From: Delphinapterus leucas
Lineage: Eukaryota > Chordata > Mammalia > Artiodactyla > Monodontidae
Length of the DNA stretch: 64,000 bases
Direction of reading: 5' to 3'
Assembly (NCBI RefSeq): GCF_002288925.2
Contig: NW_022098076.1
Span: 71,091,858 to 71,155,857 of the forward strand
Shown: one piece after another, positions 11,328 to 23,849 of the stretch
Layout: each line of letters starts with the position of its first letter
Numbering within the stretch: the stretch's first letter is position 1
The notes under the pieces: generated by a model
Told to the model about the DNA's origin: nothing
Seen by the model: the letters and a program-made list of their open reading frames with translations, nothing else
The model's database searches: none
Translations under genes and position numbers: made by a program

Positions 11328-11521
11328 TTTCGGAACGCAGGCCTCTCACTGTTGTGGCCTCTCCCGTTGCGGAGCACAGGCTCCGGACGCGCAGGCTCAG
11401 CAGCCATGGCTCACGGGCCTAGCCGCTCCGCGGCATGTGGGATCTTCCCGAACCGGGGCTCGAACCTCTGTCCCCTGCATCGGCAGGTGGACTCTCAACC
11501 ACTGCGCCACCAGGGAAGCCC
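11328..11521 (-). mobile_element. Short-type CHR-like SINE
   Basis: Complete element on the minus strand with a perfect 16-bp TSD (11312-11327 and 11522-11537, starting 'tgccaccact'). Its B box reads 'ggttcgagcc', like the long-type SINEs, unlike most short copies here. Confidence 0.96.
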
Positions 11522-11539
11522 TGCCACCACTCTTTTTGT

Positions 11540-12415
11540 TTCCTTGCTCACAGTAGACAAACTGTTCCTGGTAACCATGCTCAGTCAATGAGAATTGTCT
11601 TGTGAGATGAAGCCTATTCATCAGGGCAGTTATATTAAATGCCTTTGGTAACTAATTGGAAATATAAGGGAATTAATCATAAGATATATTGTCTCAAAGA
11701 TGTTTTATGGAAGTTATGAAAATTGATACATTCTTAGCTACATAAAGTACCTTGGGCCTTGAACTTTCAAGGATGCTGATTTTTCATTGGAATTAATGGA
11801 AATTAAGAAAATGTGTAACATACTGGTAATATTATTCTAATTTTTACTTCTTATTACATTAGGAATTTTATCCTCCTACTCTCAAACCCCAAGTCTTATT
11901 CATATTTTAATGTTCAGAATTATGAAGCCATTTACATTTCTGTTAAAAAACATAACCCTTGGGCACTATTTGCCTTAAATACTGCATGCATTCACATCGT
12001 TTAGGCCATAATGTCAATAGTAACAAATGATAGATATTTATCTCTAGTTCTACTTATTCAAGTTCTCACTCTTTACTTTTTACCAAATACTCAAAATTTC
12101 TACCTAATAAAAATCACCCTCAAACTAAATATATTTATTACCTAATTTTATTTCCCCCACATATCAATTTTTTCTTAGCTGACTGTTGATGTAACAAGCA
12201 CTATGATTTTAAAGATTGCATGGTGACTAACTCAATATAAACTGGAAATAGGATAGGGGTAAAACATGTTACAAAGTCCCAGGAGTTTTGTTTCCTATGT
12301 GTCCCATACTCTAGATTTTCACTGTCCACCCACATTGAGAAAGGTGCTGACGCTTTTCCGCCACTTTATTGGTCCTACTGGGATCTATCGCTTTTAATCC
12401 TCTCATCCACCATCT
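11540..12415. other. No recognised feature
   Basis: AT-rich sequence grading into pyrimidine-rich DNA. Nothing I can name before the L2 fragment at about 12420. Confidence 0.4.
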
Positions 12416-12419
12416 TCAG

Positions 12420-12835
12420 ATTCATCTTTACACGTATCATTACATAGTACTTTCCTGTTTAAGCATCATGAATAGTTCCCTTATTACTTTATAATAAATT
12501 GAATCTAAATTCTCTTGGTAGCTTTCAAGGCCTTCAAAAATCTGACTGTACTCTTCTTAGCTATCTAAATACATTCTCTGCTCTATGCAATCCAGTTTTT
12601 TTATTATCTCTAATACTTGCAAATGCTCAAAACTGTTTTTCTTTGCATATTCATTTCCCATTGCCTATACTCTGCTTCCTTCTAACTACCTCATTTTTAA
12701 TTAAACAAATATGAATTTATCATGCACCATGTGCCATCTTTTGGTATCCAACACAAATTCCACTGTATTCATGAAGTTTTTCCTGAATATACTAGCACTC
12801 ACTCAGTTGTGATCATCATTACAGATAATTTCAAT
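12420..12835 (+). repeat. LINE-2 3' fragment
   Basis: Follows the L2 3' end order: 'ataaattgaatctaaattc', 'ttcaaggccttcaaaaatct', C/T-rich coding remnant, then 'attcatgaagtttttcctga' (from the 'ggaagccttccctga' segment). Old and diverged. Confidence 0.65.
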
Positions 12836-12849
12836 AGCTACACTTTTTG

Positions 12850-13040
12850 AAGTGCTCACTATTGCCACATAGCCTGTTAGGCAATTTACATACACTATTT
12901 CTTTTTTTTTTCCTCAACCCCTCTGTGGGTTTGTATTACACTTATTCCACAAATGATGAACCTGAGGCTCAGAGCCCTCATAACACTTAGTCCAAACCAT
13001 AGGAATTAGGATTAGATCTCTATTGATTTCTGTGGGTCAT
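12850..13040 (-). repeat. MIR SINE
   Basis: Reverse-complement MIR: 'caatttacatacactattt', 'ttattccacaaatgatgaac', 'ctgaggctcagag', then the 'gattagatctc' end. Confidence 0.6.
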
Positions 13041-13057
13041 TATTACTTAGTGTCCCT

Positions 13058-13185
13058 AATTAGATTCTAAGTGCTTTGAGGACAATAAACGTGCCTTACT
13101 TTTTTTTGTATCCCTCTAGTACTCAACACTGTGCTGAACACTTGAAAGTTCATCAATTACATTTAGTTGATTAGTAAGTTAAATG
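13058..13185 (+). repeat. LINE-2 3' terminus
   Basis: 'gattctaagtgctttgagga' followed by 'tatccctctagtactcaac' and 'tgtgctgaacacttga' matches the end of the L2 3' UTR. It directly follows the minus-strand MIR. Confidence 0.65.
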
Positions 13186-13547
13186 TTCCAAGCTAGAACT
13201 TCAGGTTGCTCAGGCCATACGAGCGAGACTTCTCCCCCATGAAAGTCTCACTTTGAGCTAAGAGGCTCATTCTTTTCACTCCACTTAAAGAAAGAGAAAA
13301 GAATTCATCAAAGAGATAAAGCATTAGGTAGTCAAGAAAATGGCTTGTGTGAACAACAGGAAAATTGAAATTTAGTAGCAAGGTTGTTCTTCTATGAAGG
13401 TTTTTCTACTTGAAAAAGTAAGACTGTAATAGTATATAAAATATTTTTAAAATATAATGAATTTTCTCACTTTAAAACTTAAAGAATGCAGTGTTGGCAT
13501 AGACTAGAAGACCTAGGCCTTCATTTACAGTGTTGGAGAGCCTGGAA

Positions 13548-13586
13548 CCCAAACTGAAAACCCAAACTGAAAACCCAAACTGAAAA
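13548..13586. repeat. Three perfect tandem copies of a 13-bp unit
   Basis: The unit 'cccaaactgaaaa' repeats exactly at 13548, 13561 and 13574. Confidence 0.97.
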
Positions 13587-13899
13587 CCAGATGGCAGCAG
13601 GCCAAGTTTAACTGAGTCCTCTACCAACCAGTCCTACATCTCATGTCCCCTTTCTCCTTACCTAATGGAAAACAGGAAAACCTGAAATAAAAAATAGCTA
13701 AGTCCTCTCTTTTCTGTCAATAGTTATTTATGGTCCTCACAGGGTCATGGATACAAATTGAATTTAAATTTATAAGCTGATTCCCATTAAATGGCTTGAA
13801 TTCATCATAAATAAAAATATGAAACTATAGCCCAACTGATTTGATTCAAGGTGTAGGACCTCTACTGACACTGAACAAAAAACTCCATGTTGACCTCAA

Positions 13900-14105
13900 A
13901 TGCTATAGCAATCCAAGTTTTCTTTGCCTAGCTTGTAAGGTCTGCCATGATATAATGACTGACTATATCTCTGGCCATCACTATAGCTATGCACAGTTAC
14001 TTGCAATTCTTTGTACGCTACATCTTATCTTCTACCCCCATGCTGTTGTACACGCTCACCCCTTGCCTGGAATAGCTTGTTCCCCCAAACATCTCTCAAG
14101 ATGAG
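13900..14105 (+). repeat. LINE-2 fragment
   Basis: C/T-rich text containing 'tgtacacgctcaccccttgc' and 'ctggaatagcttgttcccc', typical of the L2 3' ORF2/UTR segment. Confidence 0.55.
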
Positions 14106-14267
14106 TTTAACACTATGCTAAACAGCAAAACAAAATCAAAAAAACATAACTAATATTTAAAGTAACAGAAGCAACTTCCAAAGTTAACTCTATTAAAACA
14201 ATATTTTTTACACTTGAGAATTAAAACGATATAAATGATAATGATGATAATTGATGACAAGACTAAA

Positions 14268-14505
14268 TAACATTTATTAAGTGGTCTGCATATCCCAGAC
14301 TCTCTACTGAAATCCTTATGTGCATTATCCAATATAATACCAAACATAAACCCAGTGAGACAGATATAATATTATCCATATAGAGAATGGGGAACAAGGG
14401 TAGAGTTTTAAGGAAATTGTCAAACATTATACAGCTAGTTAATATAACAGAGCCCAATCTGAACTCAGTTACAACTGATTTGATACTATAGTGTGAAGAG
14501 AGCAC
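14268..14505 (-). repeat. MIR SINE
   Basis: Reverse-complement MIR order: 'ttatgtgcattatccaat', 'cccagtgaga', 'tccatatagagaatggggaa', 'attatacagctagtta', 'gaactcagttacaactg'. Confidence 0.65.
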
Positions 14506-14509
14506 CATT

Positions 14510-15970
14510 CAAAATACTACACTTCTATAATGCCTTTAGTTAAATTATTAATCAAATTATAGTAATGACTTTTCTTAGGAAACATCTTAATTTTTTTTGC
14601 AGTCAATGAAACTGGGAATAAATCTACAATAATAATAATAGTAACAGTTTTCATCAGTATTGTGTGCTGTTTTATTTACTCAAAGATGATTCCAGGATTT
14701 TTACAGCTTCTATTACAGCTTATTAAGCAAAATAGTCAAGAATGAAAATACTAAGAATAATTTTGTAGCAGTTTAAATAATTTTAAAAGCTAAAAGGTTA
14801 CAAAAAAAGAGGAATTGGCATTTTTCTTTTTTTGAAATGGTTGAAAGCTGATAAAATCAATAGATGTAGTATATAAAATAACTATGATTTGATTTAAATA
14901 TATGTAATTACTGCAAACACAGATGTTTATGCAAAAAAAATGAAGCAGAGACACTTTTTTTAGTGACTAATTTTTAGAAAACCAATGATAATGTTGTAAA
15001 TTACATAACGTCTTTGGCTAAATCATTTCTAAAACCTTAAGAGATTCTCCTGTCTGTGAAGGAAGTCAGTGATAAGTGGTAACAATCTTTAAACAAAATA
15101 TAGAAATGATCAACAACAAAAGATTAAGGGCATGGCCAACATGGTGTAACAAAACAAAATAAAACAAAACCAAAAAAATTCAACAATCTGAAGGGTGTAC
15201 ATATATCACTTCCTATTATGTCTCTGTGCAGTTCTTAAAGGTTTGAACTTGGATAAATGCAAATGATGTTGTATGTGTGTGTTTTCTGTTCAAGGCTTTC
15301 AAAGTTATCATTTTTCATATCACCCAGATTTTTAAAAGGCGACTTTTTAAGTCAAACTAACTGAAAATGTTGTGAATATAAAAACACATTCACATATCAT
15401 TAAAGAGGAAGAGGTGGTGTATTACAAGATAAGTGAGATAAGTGACAAGGATGGTGTACATTCTGTTGTTGACTCCCAGAAGGGTACTCATTAATTTGTC
15501 TTTCTACTCTGCTTTCAGAAACCAACAAGTAAAGGAAATTGTATATGATTTGGGGTTATGTAATTTTCTTCAGTAACTGAGTTACTTTGTGACAGAACTA
15601 TAGCAGATAGTGCCCAAATTCACAGGGAAATTAAGAAAGACTGTTAATTTAGATATTTACTGAGATGTTTATATATATAAAATGTATGGGTCTTATGTGA
15701 TATTTCCAAAATCATAAAGGTGTACTAAAATGACTGAAGTTTACGAAACACTTAAGTGTCTCTGGCAATTAAAAATATTGACGAGGACACTAATACTATC
15801 AATACATAGAATTTCAAAAGTCTCAGCAGAACCAATGCTCCTTGTCTAAATCAATGAGAAAAAAAAATAAATCCTACATTGAGTATAAAAATCTCTGATA
15901 ATCCTACCTCAAATATGGAGTTACTTCACACTATCAGAAAACATTAAGATATTTAGCGAATATTAACTGC
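14510..15970. other. No recognised feature
   Basis: AT-rich sequence with a short AAT triplet run (14626-14641) and an A/C-rich patch near 15145-15175. No repeat family or gene recognised. Confidence 0.4.
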
Positions 15971-15985
15971 AAGAGATACTTCTTT

Positions 15986-16293
15986 TTTTTTATAAATTTA
16001 TTTATTTTTCGCTGTGTTGGGTCTTTGTTGCTGTGCGCGGGCTTTCTCTAGTTGCGGTGAGGGGGGCCATTTACTCTTCGTTGCGATGCACGGCCTTCTC
16101 GTTGTGGTGACTTTTGTTGCCGAGCACCGGCTTGGCACGCGGGCTTCGGTAGTTGTGGCACTCAGGCTCAGTAGTTTTGGTGCGGGGGCTTAGTTGCTCC
16201 ATGTAATGTGAGATCTTCCTGGACCAAGGCTTGAACCCTTGTCCCCTGCATTGGCAGGCAGATTCTTAACCACTGTGCCACGAGGAAAGTCCC
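15986..16293 (-). mobile_element. Long-type CHR-like SINE, full length
   Basis: About 308 bp on the minus strand. It carries the extended body with repeated 'cgctgtg', 'ctctagttgc' and 'ttgctg' blocks that the short SINEs lack. A 12-bp perfect TSD flanks it (15974-15985 and 16297-16308, 'agatacttcttt'). It is more diverged at CpG sites than the short copies, which suggests an older insertion. Confidence 0.92.
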
Positions 16294-16309
16294 AACAGAT
16301 ACTTCTTTA

Positions 16310-19180
16310 TGTTTGACATGAATCTGGGAAATCAGGCTTGACAGAGTTGTCTTCATCGATTTGAACATCATCATGCAAATAATTTTTTTTCTTTCCTTGG
16401 TCAAATTTTCTCAACTATCAACATTTCTCCTTAGTCTTATTTATCTCTTTGATCGTTTTTGTGGTTCCATGTTTACTACTTCTTCAAAGTTTTGACAGTA
16501 TTAACTGAATAGAGTACAGGGCTGTCCTGCACACTTAGACTAACACATGACCTATACCAGATGAAAATTATATTATATCCTATGCACTACCAATGTATTA
16601 GCTAACAATTTATAAAGTTCTGCCCAGAAATGCAGTAATATCTATAACCATTTATGATAGAATTTGGCACTAAATATCTAGAAGTGAAGACTTTAGTTTC
16701 ATTTTAAAAATGAAGAATCTAGATGTTCTTAAATACTATAATATATTCATTATTATGACCCCCAATTGTCTTTTCTTTTACAATTTTGAATATTTTATAA
16801 TATCATTATATTTATAGTGAGTAAAATCAATACCCACATTATCTACCACTCAGCATCAGGAGTGAAGGGTTCATTTTTTTGTGAACTCACAGTTGAAACC
16901 TTCAATCCTTAGCTGATATTTTCTAGCAAAGTATTTTATTTGATTATCTAAAGAACTAGGACAAATACTAAGTGTAGTAAAGCATTAGTAAAAATAAGTG
17001 AATCCCACGGAACAGTCACCATCAAAGTCATTATTAAGTTATCCTATGCTCATTTGTTCATGTTTTAAAAAGATTTCCATTTCCACCCAACAACAAAGTA
17101 GTTTTAAATATGCCAGCAACCACATAATGATAAGAAATAGAACAGCTATGTGAAGTTCAGGAACAGCTTCTTTATTCAAATCTCCATGGATTAATAAATG
17201 AGTATAATGCACCATATCTAAATGTATTATGATAAAAATTTATCAATACAGAGAAACAATGTAAAAAAGACTCAATGTTTATATAGATCACATTTAGTAT
17301 CATCTGATAATAATTGAGAATATCTTGAGCCAGAAAGATCTTTTTAAAAAATCTGTGTCAATGTTATTGCCAAAAAGGCCATTTCCACAGCTCTTTATTT
17401 TAATAAGCTGTTTTTGGCAAAGGAAGAAAAGAAAATGAAAAAACATCAAATGGACAAGATATAACATGATAAAAATGGCAAGAGAAAGAATCTAAATTAA
17501 TCCCTTTGCCCTGATATTTTCAAACAGAAAATTCAAGTTTCTAATCACATTTATTTTCCTTTCATATAACTCTTTACTGTGTGTGTGTGTATGTATACAC
17601 ATGCACGTGTATGTTTCTGTACTGTCCAGAGAGAGGTTGAAAGAAATATGACAAAACATTATAAGCATTTTTTAATGTTTAAAATAAAGCACAAAATGAA
17701 CATACCGCAAAGTCATACCTACCAGACACCTGTTTCAGTAATATCTTTAAGATGCAAAAAGCACAAAAGAATGACTTTAGTAGTAGTGCTAAGGACAGCA
17801 AAGCTCTTTATAGCTGCCACCTAAATAACACTTTGTAAAATCTTATATTTTTCTGCTGTACTGCTGCATGATCATGGAAATATAACTCACACAAAGACAT
17901 ACCCATGTTATGTGGTAGGAACAGACTCATGATTGAGGTACTGGTTTAAGAAATGAACATTAGGAATGTAGTTCACTTGTTTTAAGATAGTGTACTTAAC
18001 AAAATATGTTTTGAAAGTATACACTTTAACTATACTTACATATTAAATTTTTATTAAATATATTTATATTAAACATATTTTATTTAAATTAAATTATTAC
18101 CCATAGTATTTTTCTTTCAGGAATCAGGCACTTTGGAAATGTGTAAATCTTTAACATTTATAATTGCTATGTTGCACCCTTTTTTTAATAATTGTCAAAG
18201 TTACATTTGGAATACTATAGCAATTGATGACACTTGGTTCCAATTAGAGATTGAATTAAACATTTTGTTTCTTCCTATTTATTTAAAGCCTACACATATA
18301 ATATTCTCAAAGTTAAGAAAAGGTTCATTTGCCATTTCATAAAACAAAATCATATATTGACTGGTCAGAACTGAATCAATATGAATTTCCTAAAGCAAAG
18401 ACTGTGGACAGGAGCTAGAGGGTTTCTTTTCTGTGGTCCTTGTTTTGTTAAAAATGATTGTTTTTCCACAATTCACATTCCAACTGAAAAACTGTGATGG
18501 TTAAATATATTTCTGTATCAAATGAAAAGTTCAGATTAATTATTGTTCATTTATTTGCTGTTTAAAACACTGACAAGCTTAAAGCATTATCTATCTTTAA
18601 TAGGAAGAGTAACTCGAATTATCCTAAACATAAAGAAAATACCAAGCCAGAGCCCTATAAAAGAAGGTGATCAGAAGGTTACATACAAACTCAAAGGAGG
18701 TTAGTTCAGAAGAAGTAATTGTGCCTTAAATGATTAAGGAACCACTTCTAGGGATGTATTTTCACTCTTTGTTGGAAAAGCGCGCAAAAGGTAACGTCAA
18801 CACAATCTTTCTCATCTGTATAAGAGTTGTCAGGCAATCCTATGTGGTCAATTGTACTGTGTTGCTTGGAAAACCATAAACAAACTAAGTGAAACTATTA
18901 CTTATATATGTGCAATGTGAGAAAGACATTGATTTTTCCATGTTTTCCCTCCCAACCTAAAAGATAGAGGGTTACTTAACTTGCAAGTAATTGCATTTCT
19001 TCAAATGACACCAAATCAAGCACCTTGAGTTAAAACTGGACTCTCTGCCAAGCAACCAGTCATGTCCCCAGCCGCCTCGTTAGACTTACTCATGATAGAA
19101 TCACATTATGCCCAGGAAAAACAAAATCGGGCCCTCAATAAAAACCCAATTGAGCTGTCTAGGCATAGCTTAAAATTAAC
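16310..19180. other. No recognised feature
   Basis: AT-rich DNA. A possible hairpin lies at 17369-17418 (arms 'gccaaaaa' and 'tttttggc', inner arms 'acagct' and 'agctgt'). I could not name any repeat and see no coding signal. 18770-18900 is slightly richer in CpG than its surroundings. Confidence 0.35.
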
Positions 19181-19186
19181 AAAATT

Positions 19187-19603
19187 TTTAAAAATTCACA
19201 GAAACACAGAACTGATAGGTACACAGAACAGATTGGTGGCTGCCAGAGGTGGGGTTTGTGGGGGGGGGGGGGCAAAATGGGTAACAGGGTCAAAAGGTAC
19301 AAACTTTCAGTTATAAAATAAATAAGCCCTGGAGATGCACTGTACAGCATGCTGACTGTAGTTAATAATAATTGCACTGTATATTTGAAAGTTGCTAAGG
19401 GATTAGGTCTTAAAAGTTCTTATCACACACAAAAATGTGTAACTATGTGTGGTGATTCATGTTAACTGGGCTTATTGTGGTAACATTTTGCAACATATAC
19501 AAATATTGAATCATTATGTTGCATGCCTGAAACTAATATAATGTTATATGTCAATTATATCTCAATAAAAATAAGTAGAAAAAAATTAAAAATTAAAAAT
19601 AAA
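19187..19603 (+). mobile_element. LINE-1 3' end (older L1M-type)
   Basis: 3' UTR landmarks of older mammalian L1: 'gattggtggctgccagaggt', 'gtgattcatgttaactgggc', 'cttattgtggtaacatttt', 'cctgaaactaatataatgtt', then 'atctcaataaaa' and an A-rich tail. No ORF2 codons remain and no clean TSD was found. It contains a G13 run. Confidence 0.85.
19260..19272 (+). repeat. Homopolymer run of 13 G
   Basis: Thirteen consecutive G inside the L1 3' UTR, following 'ggggtttgt'. Confidence 0.95.
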
Positions 19604-19825
19604 TTCACCTATACATGTATCTCATATATAACCAAAATTGACTAAGTCAAAAGCTCAGAATTTTTAAATTAATTTTCTGATACTTCAATAATAAATATAT
19701 TCTACTATCCAGAACTAACTTATATTAGTTTTGTTTTACATATTATAATTTGCTTCTTTTTTAAAACTTAATATTAAAAAATAAGTTTCCCACAGCACTT
19801 TAGTGCCTGTGTTATATTCCACAGA

Positions 19826-19952
19826 CCCTCACTACTCAAAATGTGGTCCACGAACCAGGACCAATAGCATCACATGGGAACCTATTAGAAATACAGAATT
19901 TCAGATCCCAACCCAGGACTATGGAGTCAGAATCTGCATTTCATAAGAATAT
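19826..19952 (+). mobile_element. MER5-type hAT-Charlie nonautonomous DNA transposon, partial
   Basis: Carries the MER5 signature 'aaaatgtggtccacgaacca', 'agcatcacatgggaacctat', 'tagaaatacagaatttcaga', 'ggagtcagaatctgcatttc'. The 3' terminal repeat is missing or unrecognisable. Confidence 0.75.
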
Positions 19953-20179
19953 GCACATACACACACACTCACACATATTGTACCTCTGCATATATATGTA
20001 TGTATAAACCATAACACAATTTTAGAAGTATTTTCATAAACCATGTGTGAAAAATAAATTTTTCCTGCAATACAACTTTTCAATAGACAATGTGAAGTAT
20101 ACAACATATGTAATACTCATATATTACAATTATACATATATAATTATACACTACTGTATACTTCATTTTGTCCTATCAT

Positions 20180-21010
20180 AAAGTTCAGGGTTTTTATAAT
20201 TTTGCTATTTTCAGTAACCATTCAATGAATATATCAATTCACATGTATCTTTTACCTCCATTTCAGAACATTTCTTTTAGAATGATTTCTTGAAAATATT
20301 GGAATAAAGAACTTGACACTGTAATGCTTCAGGCACAAACTTCTGAAGTGTTTTCTAAATTACATAAATAAGCAACATTTTATCTGTACTTATAGCTGCA
20401 TTATTGCTTGTTTAATAACAGATGTTTAATTAACAAAAAAAGGAATGGCATCTCATTTTTAATTTGCATTTATTCTATTGCCAGGAAATTTAAACTTTTT
20501 ATGACATTTTTCATTTTCATATTCTTCTTTTGTGAACTTTTTTTTTTTTTTTTGGTATGTGGGCCTCTCACTGTTGTGGCCTCTCCCGTTGCAGAGCACA
20601 GGCTCCGGACACGCAGGCTCAGCGGCCGTGGCTCACGGGCCCAGCCGCTCCGCGGCATGTGGGATCTTCCTGGACTGGGGCACGAACCCATGTCCCTTGC
20701 ATCGGCAAGCGGACTCTCAACCACTGAGCCACCAGGGAAGCCCTTTTGTGAACTTTTATGTCAACTTCCTTTCCCCAAACACTGAGGACTTAGTATTTTA
20801 CTATCAACATTATATATTCTCTATATATTAAGGGTATTATACCTTTGTCTGGAAAGAGGTGAGTTTTTCCTGCTTTACTCCTTTTTATATTGAGATATTT
20901 GTATAGTGCTTTTGACTTCTATGTGGTTAATAAAACTGGTCAACTTTTTCTATTGTTTTCAGGCTTAGAAAATCTTTATCCACCTAGATATTCAAAAATA
21001 ATAAATCAAA
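20180..21010 (-). mobile_element. Antisense LINE-1 fragment, interrupted by a SINE
   Basis: Plus-strand text resembles the familiar reverse complement of L1: 'ggaatggcatctcattttta', 'atttgcatttattct', 'tcttcttttgtgaac', then after the SINE 'ggtattatacctttgtctgg'. Diverged, with approximate boundaries. The SINE at 20542-20743 splits it. Confidence 0.5.
20542..20743 (-). mobile_element. Short-type CHR-like SINE nested in antisense L1
   Basis: Complete minus-strand element with a perfect 14-bp TSD ('ttttgtgaactttt', 20528-20541 and 20744-20757). The host sequence continues on both sides, so it is younger than the L1 it interrupts. Confidence 0.96.
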
Positions 21011-21267
21011 TATGTTTTTCTTTTTCTATAGTTTGGCATTTGCAATAATCACAAATTAACATGGAATTTATATGCAATATGATGAATACCTAGCATATTT
21101 TTTCTTTTGTTTTACTAATTAGACATCGACTGGTCTGACCCACTACAACTATTTTGTGATGAAAGGCTCATAATTATTAAAAGCATAGTTATTAACTCTA
21201 AGAATAGAGACACACATTTTTTTTCTTCTCTGTATTTCTGGCAAATGTTCTACTAATTCAAAGTTTT

Positions 21268-21333
21268 TGGGGGGAAGGAAGGAAGAAAAGAAGGAAGGAG
21301 GGAGGAAGAAAGAAAGGAAGAAAAAACAAGAAG
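21268..21333 (+). repeat. Polypurine (GGAA/AGAA-rich) tract
   Basis: About 66 nearly pure purine bases made of irregular ggaa, gaaa and ggag units, broken by a single C near 21328. Confidence 0.9.
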
Positions 21334-21439
21334 GTTTTAGAACTCTTCTCTAATTTGTAAAATATATAAACTTAGTTTTTCAGTACACTCTATTGACTAT
21401 CAAATATTTTTTAAGAATTATTATATGGTCACCACATTA

Positions 21440-21685
21440 CCAGGAATTGTGTGGATACATGGATAATTTTAATATGCAGTTCTTGGTCTCAGGAGTTAAA
21501 ATTCAACTCTGGAGACAAAACATACAGAACTTTAAGGTGTTAAATCTGCTAGCTTTCAGAGATTCAAGAAAAGAAAGAAAAGTGTTGGGAAGAAAAACTG
21601 AAGGAAGCTTTGTGCCAGCAGGGAGATTGGAGTTTTACAGTAGATGGGGAGTGCATTCCAGGTGGAAGTAATAAATACAAAGCAC
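21440..21685 (+). repeat. Possible old interspersed repeat, family not assigned
   Basis: 'gtctcaggagttaaaattca', 'ggagtgcattccaggtggaa' and 'aaatacaaagcacc' recall a widespread mammalian repeat also suspected at 39070 and 44318. Too diverged to name. Confidence 0.3.
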
Positions 21686-21689
21686 CTGT

Positions 21690-23845
21690 TTAGTTATCTG
21701 TGTTATCTAAGAAAATTCTTACCACATTTACTGTAATTACTGAAGTACATATCCTGGCTTCCCAACTGACCACAGGTTGATGGTAAGAACCACAGTTACA
21801 TATTTTCAATGTCCTATAGAGTTCTGAGCACAGTTGCTTTGTCTGTTGTCATTGCTTAATGGACATTGGTTTTAATTGCTTTTGATTTTATGTACAAGTT
21901 TTCTTAAATATTGTCTAATCCTGACTGACTACTATTCATTTTACCAGTATCCTTAAGTTGTAATTTAGAATAAAGATGTCCCCAAATTTATGAGAGGCAC
22001 TACTTTCCAGCCCCAGTAGTTACTAGCTCTTAATGAACACAGAAGCTGCTTTTTCTTCCCTCAAGCGAAACATCATAAAAGTAAGCGACAGAAGTTGTGG
22101 CCCTATCTGTGGAAATTTATGAGACTCATTTGCAGACAGGCTGAGTTACAATGTTATTGTAACACCTCATCAAAATTCTTGTCCAGATTTTAAGACAAGT
22201 GGACTGGCCTATAACTACTGGGATCACTTCAACAACTTACCTAGAGAACAAAATAACCCTTTTCAGTTAACTCCGGTTATTTCTCTCGGCTGAGGGAGTA
22301 TATAAGGGAAAGGGGTTCTAATGATCTAGGACAGGGAGGTAAAGGCCTATAATATCATCTCTACTCTTCTGCTTCCAAAGAGACAAGAATCCTGAAATGA
22401 CTATGACATTACATTAGCAGAGAAACTGATGAAAATTTCATGTCTAAAGGTTCATTTGATTTTCTTCTATCAGCTCAAAGCCATTTAATAGGTATGTTTT
22501 AATTTAATAACTATTTCAATACAGCAGTATATATGTAAGAACAAATTAAATATATTTAAACACAAAATGGCAATAATTTGTGCTGGCATAATGACATAAT
22601 TATAGCATTAATTTTCACTGTTCATTTCCACCTAACACCAGTTTTCTAAAAGTAATGGAAACCAATATGGATTTTCCTAAGAAAACATCTGGCAGTTAAA
22701 TTTCAGGAGAGACTTTCAGTATGAGAAAATGCTGTAAATGCAAAGAAAGACTAGAATTATTGTTCTTAAACTCCATGCTTGTGGAGCAAGAAAATATATA
22801 TATATGTATCTAGTAAACTAGAAGATGTTCCATAATATATTATTTTTATTATATTTAAAAGAGAAAGAATTGTTTATGTAGCTGCAATCTTCATGTTTAT
22901 GACATGTTATGACAACAATACTTTCAAACTAACTAGAAGATTACATTTTAATGCAAATAAACAACTTAAGTAAACTAATTCAGCTGTGATTGATCTAGGG
23001 CTGACAAATTAAATTTTAAAAACTGCACACAGTGGCACTTTAAAAGCTTTTTTGCAAAATATACTTCAGCATATTGAATAAATGCATCATACCTGTTAGG
23101 CTTAACTCTATATTTAAAATCAATTCTAATTAGGGTCGGGAGTTTGGTAAATGAATTCAAATGTATAGTACATAGTGCTTCGATCAAAGGATGCATAGGA
23201 GAAACCAGGTGGGCAAAGATGCTGAATGCATTTCTCACTCATGGACAAACCAAGTTTTCCTTTCTAAATAAACTATGAAAATCCTATTTTTCTGTCTATA
23301 TGAGTCAGCACCTAATCCAAACATTAAAACAAGCCCATGCATGATCACCATTATCTGTATAAATTAAGCAACCCTCTTCTTGACATAAAATAAAAAATAA
23401 AAAAGCCTTCTTTCAGTTATTACACTCATTTAAATTCAGGGACTGGAATTCTTGCTATTATTTCTAGTTGCTATTTTCAACTTTCTTGTTGCTATTAATA
23501 GCAAAGGTGTAAATCAATCATGAGAGAAAAGGTAGTTGTAAATTTTTTCTCAATATTTCACAATATTAGTATAAGTTCAAGTAAAAAGAGCTGGGGAAAA
23601 CCCCCAGGTTCCTACATTCAAGGAAAATGCAATTAATAACATGAAATTTCCAAACAAAATTTGTATGTTGAAAATTTTGATTTTAAGTTATCCCACATCC
23701 AAGGTTTGACAGTCTTATATAATAGGCCAATAGTTTTATCCACATTAAAAAATATATATCTGGGTTTTTTATATTTCTTTTCATGAAAACAATGTTTTGC
23801 CTAACACCCTTATTTTCTGTATTTGCTGAACTGTTAAGATAGGCG
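21690..23845. other. No recognised feature
   Basis: AT-rich. Two small local signals: a perfect inverted repeat 'gttacaat'/'attgtaac' with a 3-bp spacer (22145-22163), and a TATA-like 'tatataag' (22299-22306) in a short GC-richer patch. Neither is enough to call a promoter. Confidence 0.35.
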
Positions 23846-23849
23846 ACCT

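Noticed and set aside
13548..13586. CRISPR-like or satellite array
   Set aside because: Only three adjacent 13-bp copies with no spacers, in mammalian nuclear DNA. A small tandem slip.
17369..17418. A microRNA-like hairpin
   Set aside because: The arms pair over only 8 plus 6 bases, with unequal spacers. Too weak for a miRNA precursor without expression evidence.
21393..21671. 92-codon open frame next to the polypurine tract
   Set aside because: It overlaps a probable old interspersed repeat and shows no recognisable protein content.
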